A stretch of DNA of 6,002 bases from an uncultured Planctomycetaceae bacterium (GTDB taxonomy: Bacteria; Planctomycetota; Planctomycetia; Pirellulales; Pirellulaceae). The DNA lies in NCBI GenBank assembly GCA_937904535.1, contig CALELC010000195.1, forward strand, positions 1-6,002, given 5' to 3'. The position numbers and the translations under genes are program-made. This document shows, piece after piece, positions 1 to 6,002 of the stretch; the stretch's first letter is position 1; every line of letters starts with the position of its first letter. The notes under the pieces were generated by a model, which worked only from the letters and a program-made list of their open reading frames with translations, did not search any database and was not told where the DNA came from.

Positions 1-2
1 GG

Positions 3-86
3 CTTGGCAGTGCGAGCAATTCGTCCGTTTTGGCAGGAATTGCTGAAATCGCTTGGGGAACCCGGCTCGGTGTCAGTTTTTGTTAG
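3..86 (+). CDS. Possible 3' end of an upstream gene, perhaps tssG (partial)
   Basis: The reading frame starting at base 3 is open from the window edge to a TAG at 84-86 and would encode the last 27 residues of a protein truncated by the edge. The end reads AEIAWGTRLGVSFC. TssG baseplate proteins commonly finish with a short LGW-T-WLG-like stretch, so a TssG C-terminus is conceivable and would suit the T6SS context, but the match is only a few residues. The other two frames are also open over part of this stretch: one stops at 44-46 and one runs on as a shadow frame. The choice of frame is therefore uncertain, and codon third-position composition does not separate them. Confidence 0.3.
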   Translation, partial: LGSASNSSVLAGIAEIAWGTRLGVSFC

Positions 87-112
87 ATTGCCGCCTATTC
101 ACTCGCAGGGCC

Positions 113-1147
113 GTGGCCGCCACTGCGGTTGCCCAGTACGCAAATCACGAGGAAGTTGGAACGATCGATACGTCAGCAACTTATTTAGGAGCGGAGCCGT
201 CACGCTGGCAGAGTCTGTATGCACAGCATGCGTGGTGGCTGGCAGTGATCGGAGTGGTTGGATTGCTGGTCGCTCCGCTGTGGCTCGTTTCCTCGTTGGC
301 CGATGGATACGGCACCGCTGGTGCGACCGATGGGGCCGCGGAGTTCATGGTCGGAATCGGCGTGATTCTGCGAGCGACGACCCGGCGGATTGTGCAGTTG
401 GGAGCTCGCGGTGCGATGCGCACAGCGGTGTCAGCAGTGCTCCGTGCGATCACGCGCACATTGACACGGCGATTTTCGCGATTGGTTTTCCGCTCGGCCG
501 TAGGAGCAGTGACTCGATCGCAGTTGACGCTGCCGTCTCACCGGCTGCCGGTGATCTCTCACCAACGTTCGAGCATTTCGCTGGTGGTCGGCATCCTTGG
601 GCTAGCAGCATCGTTCGGCGGCAGCGTTTATGTGGCCGGTGGCACCGACATGGCGGAGCTGCAGCGGCATTTTGGCATGGGGTTGCCGCAGATGGTCGTC
701 TTGTCGGCGCTGCCGCTGTTGGTGTACGCCGCCCTGATCAAGGTCGCTGGGCGGGTCTACGGCGCAGAGACCCGGTTTGCGACCGAGGCCGATGGATTGT
801 TATTGCAAGGTTACTTTACCGGCGGCGGCTCATTTCTGCCGATGTTGACCGATATGGTGATCTATGGCACGACGAAGCAGCGGGGCCGCGTTGCCTTTGC
901 CGCTTTGTCGTCGCTGCTGCTCTGTCACTTTTTGTTGTTAACAGTGGCGAAGCTGACGGGCAGCGGCGCAGCCGAGTTCGCTTCGAGCATGTTTCTGCTG
1001 TACACGTTCATCTACAGCTTTCCAATTCATCCGCTCGAGGGACGTGCGATATGGGGTGAGAGCCGGCTCCGCTGGTTCTTGCTGTTCATCCCGACCCTGA
1101 TGGCGTTTCTACTGGCCTTTCCGGCTGCCTTGCTGGAGGTGGTGTGA
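113..1147 (+). CDS. Polytopic membrane protein of a T6SS locus, M50-like C-terminal half without catalytic residues
   Basis: I do not recognise this as any named T6SS component. Numbering from the GTG at 113 (344 residues), hydrophobic segments lie near residues 41-60, 155-175, 193-212, 258-279, 289-303 and 318-340, so it is an integral membrane protein with about six spans. Residues 87-135 between spans 1 and 2 are rich in Arg, spaced like amphipathic helices. The second half resembles the layout of site-2 proteases: a helix followed by GAETRF, then YGTTKQRGRVAFAAL before a span, then FPIHPLEGRAIW after another. The zinc motif HExxH is absent (YAALI at 205-209) and LDG is LEG (308-310), so no protease activity is expected. 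The start is uncertain: an in-frame TGA lies at 44-46, TTG at 53 and TTG at 80 are alternatives, and GTG 113 has AGGG only two bases upstream. The stop overlaps the next gene's first possible start. Inferred role: inner-membrane part of the secretion apparatus. Confidence 0.8.
   Translation: MAATAVAQYANHEEVGTIDTSATYLGAEPSRWQSLYAQHAWWLAVIGVVGLLVAPLWLVSSLADGYGTAGATDGAAEFMVGIGVILRATTRRIVQLGARGAMRTAVSAVLRAITRTLTRRFSRLVFRSAVGAVTRSQLTLPSHRLPVISHQRSSISLVVGILGLAASFGGSVYVAGGTDMAELQRHFGMGLPQMVVLSALPLLVYAALIKVAGRVYGAETRFATEADGLLLQGYFTGGGSFLPMLTDMVIYGTTKQRGRVAFAALSSLLLCHFLLLTVAKLTGSGAAEFASSMFLLYTFIYSFPIHPLEGRAIWGESRLRWFLLFIPTLMAFLLAFPAALLEVV
1135..1139 (+). promoter_or_regulatory. Ribosome binding site for the second membrane protein gene
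   Basis: GGAGG lies inside the last codons of the preceding gene. It is 10 bases from ATG 1150 and 4 bases from GTG 1144. The GTG overlaps the preceding TGA as GTGA. The ATG is favoured by codon identity, the GTG by the overlap. The two differ by only two residues. Confidence 0.7.
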
Positions 1148-1149
1148 CA

Positions 1150-2133
1150 ATGCCGAGAGCTCTGCAAGATGACGATCGGCCGTGGACGAACGAGCCGGAC
1201 GAAGCGACGGACACCAACGACAGGGTCGTCGAGCCGCCACGGTCTGAACCGGCGTCTTATCGACCGAATGTCAATCAACTGCGTCTGACCTTGTTGTTGG
1301 TCGTGTTGGGTTGGACGTTTGCCTACAACGTGCTGATCAAAGGTCAGCCTCCCATCCGCGCGTTCTTTTCGATCCTGGATACGATCAGCGATGACTTTGT
1401 GGGCGGCTCAGCGGTGGCGCTGCTGGTTGGTTGCGGCATCGTCGTGGTCTTCTCGGTCACCAAGCTGTACACCCAGGTGATTTCGCACGGCCATTCGTTC
1501 CGCATCTTGGAAGATCTGGTTTACGAAGAGCTATTGCGGGGCAACTATCGCCGATTCTTTTCACGACTGGTGCGGATTGAAGAACAGCCGAAGCCGGAAA
1601 CGGTCTTTCCGGTCCGCGTCAGTTCGATGTTGATCGTGCTGTGCCTGCTTTACACACTGAGCTGGCTGTATGTGCTGCTGTTCAGTGAAGCGCTGTACTT
1701 TGTGTGCTGGAGCGCTGGGGTGCAGTTGCCGCTACGCGATCCCCAGAGCCTGTTGCTGCTGCCCATGCTGGCGATGGCGGTGCCGTTTTCGGCACGCGTG
1801 ATGGCGTATATTCGCTATCCCTACGCTCAGGATTATGCCGATTTCATGCCCGGCGCGCTGTTCGTGTTGTTGGTCGTCGGCGCGATGGGGCAGCTATACG
1901 GCTCATCGGACCACGTGTTTTTCCTGGTCCAAGTCTTTCAAGATCGCGAGTTCGCGCAGTCGTTCCTCCGCAATGGAGCGTTTCTGGCGTTCATCCCCTT
2001 GTTCTTCGAAGCCGGTTACTGGTTTGCAGAAATGCGTCGCTGGGAAGATGAGAACGAATTGGACGACGCCCTAGACGATGACTTGAGCGAGGCGGATCCA
2101 GCCACGGTGGTGACTCAAACGGAAAAGGCTTGA
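1150..2133 (+). CDS. Second polytopic membrane protein of the T6SS locus, unknown family
   Basis: The 327-residue product is not one I can name. Residues 1-42 are polar and acidic, likely a cytoplasmic or disordered head. Hydrophobic segments follow near 44-62, 84-104, 156-178, 199-219, 232-250 and 274-294, giving about six membrane spans. A charged loop at 105-155 contains a helical acidic/aromatic stretch (LEDLVYEELLRGNYRRFFSR). The C-terminus from about 297 is strongly acidic (EDENELDDALDDDLSEAD). It shows none of what I would expect of TssL (one C-terminal span, DotU domain) or TssM (large ATPase/periplasmic protein). GTG 1144 is an alternative start overlapping the upstream stop, and the gene's own TGA overlaps the next ATG by one base, so expression is probably coupled on both sides. 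Inferred role: partner of the preceding membrane protein in a membrane platform; other functions cannot be excluded. Confidence 0.85.
   Translation: MPRALQDDDRPWTNEPDEATDTNDRVVEPPRSEPASYRPNVNQLRLTLLLVVLGWTFAYNVLIKGQPPIRAFFSILDTISDDFVGGSAVALLVGCGIVVVFSVTKLYTQVISHGHSFRILEDLVYEELLRGNYRRFFSRLVRIEEQPKPETVFPVRVSSMLIVLCLLYTLSWLYVLLFSEALYFVCWSAGVQLPLRDPQSLLLLPMLAMAVPFSARVMAYIRYPYAQDYADFMPGALFVLLVVGAMGQLYGSSDHVFFLVQVFQDREFAQSFLRNGAFLAFIPLFFEAGYWFAEMRRWEDENELDDALDDDLSEADPATVVTQTEKA
2125..2128 (+). promoter_or_regulatory. Ribosome binding site for the sheath-like fusion gene
   Basis: AAGG, within GGAAAAGG, sits 4 bases before ATG 2133 and 7 bases before ATG 2136. A TTG at 2130 is too close to be served by it. 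ATG 2133 overlaps the upstream TGA by one base (TGATG), a typical coupling junction; ATG 2136 has the better spacing and would shorten the protein by one residue. Confidence 0.6.
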
Positions 2134-4064
2134 TGATGCGATTTGAATGTAATTTCGGAACATTGGCAGCCGGCCGCAACGCGGGAGCGACCGCCGGGAC
2201 GCGGTTTCGGATCGCACTCTTGGGCGATTTCTCGGGGCATGCGCTGGCCGGGCAGCTCGACACCGGCGATGACTTAGCCGCTCGTAAGCCGCTGAAGGTT
2301 GATGTCGATAATCTCGACGACCTGATCGAGCGGATGGGAATCAAGCTGCAGTTGCCACTCGGGGACGACGAACAAACGGCGGAGCTGGAAATCGAATCGC
2401 TCGACGATTTCCACCCGGACCAGTTGTACGACAAGCTCGAAGCATTCGAGGAACTCGCGGCGCTGCGGCAGCGTTTGAGCAATGACCGCACCTTTGCTGC
2501 CGCTGCCAAGGAAGTCAGGCAATGGGCGGGGGAAGTCGAAGGCGGCAAACGCCGCCGTCGCAAACGCGCCAGCCGAGCCGCCACCGTGCCGGTAGGTGGC
2601 AAGTTGAGCGATTTTGCAAAGCTCGTCGGACAGCCTGACGGCCGCGATTCGGCCCCGCTCGAAGTCGACGAACTGATCAAACAGATCGTCGCGCCCTATG
2701 TTTCGGCCAGCCCCGATCCGGATCAAGAGAAGCTGATTGCGGCCGTCGATCAAAGCCTGTCGGCGATGATGCGCGCGATCTTGCACCAGCCCGAATTCCA
2801 GTCGCTGGAGGCGCTGTGGCGTGGGGTCGATCTGCTGGTGCGGCGGTTAGAAACCGGATCGACATTGCAGGTGGTGCTGTACGACATTTCGGCGGAAGAG
2901 TTTGCCGCGGATCTCAGCCGCAGCGACGAACTCGAAGAAACGGCGCTGTACAAGCTGCTGGTCGAGCAACCGGCGAGCGATGTGGCGGCCGGTCCACTGG
3001 CGGCGATCATCGGCAATTACACCTTTGAGGAAACACCGCCTCACGCGGAGCTCCTCGGACGCATGGCCAAGATCGCTGCGGCTGCGAACGCCCCGTTCGT
3101 GGCGGCGATCAGCAATCGGGCACTCGACCGAAAGCAAAGTGAAGAGCCCCATCCGCTGGTCGAGCAAGCTTGGGCGACGCTGAGAGAATTGCCCGAGGCA
3201 AAGTATTTGGCACTGACCGTGCCGCAATTTTTGCTGCGGTTGCCCTACGGTAAGAAAAGCGATCCGGTCGACTGTTTTGCATTTGAGGAGTTCACACCCC
3301 AGTCGGGCCTGTCGGGGATGCTGTGGGGCAATGGAGCGTTGCTAGTCGGGCTGATGCTCGGCCAAACCTTTGCCCAACAGGGGCTAAAGAAGATGCAGAT
3401 CGGCTCCATCCTCTCGTTTGACGATATGCCGTACCACTTCTACACCGACGCCGATGGTGATCAGATCGCCCTGCCCTGCACCGATCGCCTGTTGTCACAG
3501 CGCGCGGCGCAAGTCGTGATCGATTGCGGCTACATTCCGGTGCTGTCGTTGCGGGGGCAACCGGTGGTTCGGCTCGGAAGTATCCAAAGCGTGGCCGGGG
3601 TTGAACTCGCCGGGGTGTGGCCTGCCAGCGCCGAAGCGGCCAGCATGCAGGCGAGCGATCGCGCGGCAGCCGAACAGCGGCTCGCGGCCCTGCGATCAAG
3701 CGTCGCCAAACCCAAGTCGTCCGACACTGAAGAGTTCCGTGACGAATTGGCGTGGAAAATGAAAGACGGAACGTTTGATGACGACGATGAGGATTCGGAT
3801 TCGAGCGACGACTCGTCGGACGACGATTTCAGCTCACTGCTAGGCGGCGATGACGATGACGACGATTTCAGCAGTGACGACGACTCCGACTCGAGTGACT
3901 CCGATTCTTCCAGCGACGACTCGGATGATGACACGGACCTCGACGCGCTGCTGTCGAGCCTCAGCGATGATGATGAAGACTCATCCGAGAGCGACAGCGA
4001 CTCATCGGACAGCGACGATGACGGCATGGATCCAGAATTGGCGGCATTGCTGGCGGATCTGTAA
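2133..4064 (+). CDS. TssB/TssC-like fused T6SS contractile sheath protein with acidic tail
   Basis: The 643-residue protein joins two sheath regions. Residues 24-130 look like TssB (VipA): FRIALLGDFSG, then RKPLKVDVDNLDDLIERM, then SLDDFHPDQLYDKLEAFEEL, matching the usual order of the small sheath subunit. A basic linker (KRRRRKRASR near 139-148) follows. Residues 180-490 look like the TssC (VipB) core: ILHQPEFQSLEALWRGVD (216-233), IIGNYTFEE (292-300), APFVAAIS (320-327), FLLRLPYG (366-373), LWGN (397-400), DGDQIALPCTDRL (441-453) and YIPVL to SIQSV (467-487). Canonical TssB and TssC are separate proteins of roughly 165 and 495 residues. The conserved region that normally follows the SIQSV-like point in TssC (about 100 residues, linking neighbouring subunits) is not seen; an Ala-rich stretch and an Asp/Ser tail (549-630) take its place. 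It could be a divergent sheath subunit or a paralogue acting as cap or adaptor. Confidence 0.9.
   Translation: MMRFECNFGTLAAGRNAGATAGTRFRIALLGDFSGHALAGQLDTGDDLAARKPLKVDVDNLDDLIERMGIKLQLPLGDDEQTAELEIESLDDFHPDQLYDKLEAFEELAALRQRLSNDRTFAAAAKEVRQWAGEVEGGKRRRRKRASRAATVPVGGKLSDFAKLVGQPDGRDSAPLEVDELIKQIVAPYVSASPDPDQEKLIAAVDQSLSAMMRAILHQPEFQSLEALWRGVDLLVRRLETGSTLQVVLYDISAEEFAADLSRSDELEETALYKLLVEQPASDVAAGPLAAIIGNYTFEETPPHAELLGRMAKIAAAANAPFVAAISNRALDRKQSEEPHPLVEQAWATLRELPEAKYLALTVPQFLLRLPYGKKSDPVDCFAFEEFTPQSGLSGMLWGNGALLVGLMLGQTFAQQGLKKMQIGSILSFDDMPYHFYTDADGDQIALPCTDRLLSQRAAQVVIDCGYIPVLSLRGQPVVRLGSIQSVAGVELAGVWPASAEAASMQASDRAAAEQRLAALRSSVAKPKSSDTEEFRDELAWKMKDGTFDDDDEDSDSSDDSSDDDFSSLLGGDDDDDDFSSDDDSDSSDSDSSSDDSDDDTDLDALLSSLSDDDEDSSESDSDSSDSDDDGMDPELAALLADL
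3777..4022 (+). repeat. Low-complexity Asp/Ser-coding tract
   Basis: This stretch of GAY and Ser codons encodes about 82 residues dominated by Asp and Ser. It is not an exact tandem repeat: Asp is written as both GAC and GAT, and Ser as AGC, AGT, TCG, TCC, TCA and TCT. This suggests selection on composition rather than recent slippage. Two short hydrophobic islands (DDFSSLLGG and DLDALLSSL) interrupt it. The tract also opens a long antisense frame rich in Ser that I regard as an artefact. Confidence 0.85.
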
Positions 4065-4105
4065 AATGATGTTCCTCCGAGGCCCACAGCACAGGCGCGA
4101 CGACC

Positions 4106-4543
4106 ATGCATGATCGATTTCTGGATGGACTGAGCGATTACCTCATCCGGTTGAGCCGGGTTCCGGGACTCGGCTTCTTGGAGCGTCACGCGACCGCAGC
4201 AACCTGGCTGAAGCACGACATCGAGCGACACTTGGGCGACATCGGTGAGCAGCAGCAAGGGCTTGAAGAAGGCTATGAAGTGCTGCGAGAAACCTTTGGC
4301 AGGAAGAAAAAGGACGCTGCCGAAACGCCAACTGGTACTGGCGCTGCAGCCGCGTCCACTGCCGAGACGACGGCAGATGCGACCGGGCAGACCGGCGGCG
4401 AAGACCAACCGCCCGCTGCGGCCTCGGCGCTCCAGGCCAAAGTGGCGCAAAGCAAATCGCTGCGGAAGCCGCCCGCCAAATCGACGGACGCTCAGCTCAA
4501 GCAAAAGTTGGTGATGAAAACCATCAAACGCAGGCGATTCTGA
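4106..4543 (+). CDS. Small hypothetical protein between sheath-like gene and vgrG
   Basis: The 145-residue product has no family I recognise. Residues 1-65 look helical (DRFLDGLSDYLIRLSRVP, then WLKHDIERHLGDIGEQQQGL and EGYEVLRETF). Residues 70-110 are rich in Ala, Thr, Gly and Pro and probably disordered. The end is basic, finishing KQKLVMKTIKRRRF. There is no signal peptide or membrane span. ATG 4106 is the only usable start, because an in-frame TGA lies at 4067-4069 with no other ATG, GTG or TTG between. The ribosome site is weak: only AGG, 10 bases upstream. It begins 41 bases after the sheath-like gene and is probably in the same transcript. Placement next to a sheath homologue and vgrG suggests a T6SS accessory, adaptor or chaperone role, but that is inference from position. 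The basic tail could in principle contact the acidic tail of the preceding protein. Confidence 0.75.
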   Translation: MHDRFLDGLSDYLIRLSRVPGLGFLERHATAATWLKHDIERHLGDIGEQQQGLEEGYEVLRETFGRKKKDAAETPTGTGAAAASTAETTADATGQTGGEDQPPAAASALQAKVAQSKSLRKPPAKSTDAQLKQKLVMKTIKRRRF

Positions 4544-4633
4544 CGGCCGCGCCGAGCCGCCATGCAGCCGCGTCCTGCGGGATCACCTGTGTTTCGTTAG
4601 CCACCGCTACCTCTGATCATGTAGGAAACTGTT
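4544..4633 (+). other. Intergenic gap before vgrG
   Basis: Ninety bases separate the small hypothetical gene from vgrG, the longest gap in the window. The only pairing I see is a 4-bp CGGC/GCCG stem right after the stop, with no T-run, so I do not call a terminator. No convincing sigma-70 -35/-10 pair is visible. A vgrG-specific promoter remains possible but is not shown by the sequence. Confidence 0.5.
4623..4627 (+). promoter_or_regulatory. Ribosome binding site fixing the TTG start of vgrG
   Basis: AGGAA ends six bases before TTG 4634. An in-frame TAG at 4622-4624 overlaps the site, so no start further upstream is possible. The conserved VgrG N-terminus (FAKLIGRERLGEPFRYEFHL) begins within 20 codons of the TTG, which makes a later start unlikely. 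The next in-frame ATG is about 55 codons downstream, inside the conserved region. Confidence 0.75.
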
Positions 4634-6002
4634 TTGCCGACCGACTACCGTCTGACAACTGTGCTGGGCGATGATCAGTTGCTGTTCGCAAAACTGATCG
4701 GACGCGAGCGTTTGGGTGAGCCGTTTCGCTACGAGTTTCACCTGTTGAGCGAGAACACGGACCTCGACTTTGACAGCCTGATCGGCACCCCGGTGTCGCT
4801 CACGATGACAGTCGGAACGGACGTGTCAGCCGGGGAACGCTATATCAACGGCATCATCACCCAAGTCTCACACGTCGGTGGTGTGCACTCGTACGACCAC
4901 TATGTGATGATTGTGCGCCCCCATTTGTGGCTGTTGAAACAGACAGCTGACTGTCGCATTTTCCAAAATATGTCGATTCCCGACATTATTAAGGAGGTGC
5001 TGCGAGAAGGTGGTGTCGCCATCAAAGATCGCTTGATCGAGAGCTATCCCAGCGTGGAGTACTGCGTTCAGTATCGTGAATCAGACTTCGCGTTTGTGAG
5101 TCGCTTGATGGAGCAGGAGGGGATCTACTACTACTTTGCGCACACATCGACGGGACATGAAATGGTGTTGGTCGATGCCGGTAGCGCTCATCAACCGATC
5201 AGTGGAACGAGTACAGTATCGTTCTCCCGAGCTGGTGTGGGCGCTTGGGGGATGGAGCTTATATGGGATTTCGCACCGGTGCGCGCCGTCACCAGCGGGA
5301 TGGTGGTGTTGACAGACTATGACTATCTCAATCCCCGTGCTTCCTTGGAAGTCCGCACGCAGCAACTGGCTGCTTATGATCTCGAACAGGGTGAAGTCTA
5401 CGATTATCCCGGTAAGTATGTCGCTACGGCTGTCGGGCAGACTTATTCACGGATTCGGCTGGAAGCATTGCAGGTCGCTCAAAGCCTGTGCCAGGGTGAG
5501 GGGAATGTCCGCGGGTTAACCGCTGGTGGCCTGTTTGAACTCACCGCGCACCCCCGCGACGCAGATAATCGTGAATACCTCGTGGTGCAAAGTGATCTGG
5601 TGATCGAGGTGCAAAACCTTGATCCCAAGGGGAAAGCGGAAGACGACTCACCCGGCGCCGAAATTCGCCGCGGTTTCCGCTCGAGTTTCTTGGCGATCCC
5701 TTCAGAGATTCCTTTTCGCAGCCGACCCACCACGCCTCGCCCGGTGATTGGCGGTCTTCATACCGCTGTTGTTGTCGGGAAAGCAGGCGAAGAAATATGG
5801 ACCGATGAGTTGGGGCGGATCAAAGTTCAATTTCACTGGGATCGGCTGGGGCGGAAGGACGAGAACAGCACCTGCTGGCTGCGCGTCGCTCAAGGTTGGG
5901 CAGGGACACAGTGGGGCAGCAGCTTCATTCCGCGAATCGGCCACGAAGTGGTCGTGCAGTTTCTCGAAGGCGATCCTGACCGGCCACTGGTTACCGGCAG
6001 CC
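4634..6002 (+). CDS. vgrG: VgrG, T6SS spike/tip protein (3' end cut by window edge)
   Basis: VgrG trimers form the puncturing tip on the Hcp tube and carry effectors out of the cell. The first 456 residues are present and the frame is uninterrupted. The N-terminal gp27-like region shows GEPFRYEFHLLSE (28-40), LIGTPV (49-54), VRPHLWLLKQTADCRIFQN (94-112) and YRESDFAFVSRLMEQEGIYY (147-166). The gp5-like OB-fold region begins about 363 with RSRPTTPRPVIGGLHTAVVV, then TDELGRIKVQFHWDR (390-404), CWLRVAQGWAG (414-424) and GHEVVVQFLEGDPDRPLVTG (436-455), the latter nearly identical to the family signature. The beta-helical spike and any C-terminal effector extension lie beyond the edge. The start is TTG, with a good ribosome site and an in-frame stop just upstream. 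It follows the small hypothetical gene by 90 bases on the same strand and may be the last part of the same operon or its own unit. Confidence 0.97.
   Translation, partial: MPTDYRLTTVLGDDQLLFAKLIGRERLGEPFRYEFHLLSENTDLDFDSLIGTPVSLTMTVGTDVSAGERYINGIITQVSHVGGVHSYDHYVMIVRPHLWLLKQTADCRIFQNMSIPDIIKEVLREGGVAIKDRLIESYPSVEYCVQYRESDFAFVSRLMEQEGIYYYFAHTSTGHEMVLVDAGSAHQPISGTSTVSFSRAGVGAWGMELIWDFAPVRAVTSGMVVLTDYDYLNPRASLEVRTQQLAAYDLEQGEVYDYPGKYVATAVGQTYSRIRLEALQVAQSLCQGEGNVRGLTAGGLFELTAHPRDADNREYLVVQSDLVIEVQNLDPKGKAEDDSPGAEIRRGFRSSFLAIPSEIPFRSRPTTPRPVIGGLHTAVVVGKAGEEIWTDELGRIKVQFHWDRLGRKDENSTCWLRVAQGWAGTQWGSSFIPRIGHEVVVQFLEGDPDRPLVTGS

Noticed and set aside
4..1059. Long + strand open frame of 351 codons overlapping the first membrane protein gene
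   Set aside because: Its translation is rich in Arg, Ser, Cys and Trp with no domain or membrane pattern. The overlapping frame gives a coherent multi-span membrane protein and couples to the next gene.
1991..2680. Minus-strand open frame of 229 codons
   Set aside because: It lies opposite the well-supported end of the second membrane protein and the TssB-like region; the Ser/Arg/Pro-rich product is typical of an antisense shadow.
4066..4113. 15-codon ATG-started frame overlapping the start of the small hypothetical gene
   Set aside because: There is no ribosome binding site and no recognisable leader-peptide pattern; it is probably chance.
3530..4504. Long minus-strand open frame of 324 codons
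   Set aside because: It is the antisense of the Asp/Ser tract and neighbouring coding sequence; the Ser/Glu/Leu-rich product mirrors GAC/TCG repeats and has no recognisable features.
4544..4554. Possible terminator stem CGGC-CGC-GCCG after the small hypothetical gene
   Set aside because: Only four base pairs and no downstream T-run, so it is too weak to call a terminator.
4991..4997. Strong Shine-Dalgarno-like AAGGAGG inside vgrG
   Set aside because: It encodes conserved VgrG residues (KEV) in frame and no separate gene begins after it.

Overview
This window carries a single-strand, tightly packed gene cluster on the + strand that belongs to a type VI secretion system (T6SS) or a close relative of one. 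Two genes support this directly. One is a sheath-protein homologue (2133-4064) in which a TssB-like region and a TssC-like core are joined in one polypeptide. The other is a classical VgrG spike protein (4634 to the window end, cut by the edge). The moderately high GC content, T6SS genes of unusual architecture, and polytopic membrane proteins without recognisable TssJ/L/M features suggest a Gram-negative environmental bacterium. A planctomycete or a myxobacterium-like lineage is my best guess, but this is inference from style, not from a marker gene.

Layout. Positions 1-86 probably hold the 3' end of an upstream gene; its last residues vaguely resemble a TssG C-terminus. Gene A (about 113-1147) is a multi-pass membrane protein with an Arg-rich cytoplasmic-type segment and a C-terminal half that resembles a site-2-protease (M50) fold without the catalytic residues. 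Gene B (1150-2133) is a second multi-pass membrane protein with charged ends. Gene C (2133-4064) is the TssB/TssC-like fusion with a basic linker and a very long Asp/Ser tail. Gene D (4106-4543) is a small protein of unknown function with a helical N-terminus, a disordered middle and a basic end. A 90-base gap with no recognisable terminator leads to gene E, vgrG, which starts at TTG.

How they may work together. The A/B and B/C junctions overlap or nearly overlap, so A, B and C are almost certainly co-transcribed and translationally coupled. D follows after 41 bases, and vgrG after 90 bases with its own good ribosome binding site. VgrG would be the puncturing tip. The C protein is sheath-related but lacks the conserved C-terminal region of TssC, so it may be either a divergent sheath subunit or a specialised cap/adaptor. 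A and B are candidates for the inner-membrane anchor of this system. The most interesting points are the fused, C-terminally replaced sheath protein with its charge-segregated linker and tail, the repeated short leucine motifs in that tail, and the two unrecognised membrane proteins translated immediately ahead of it.
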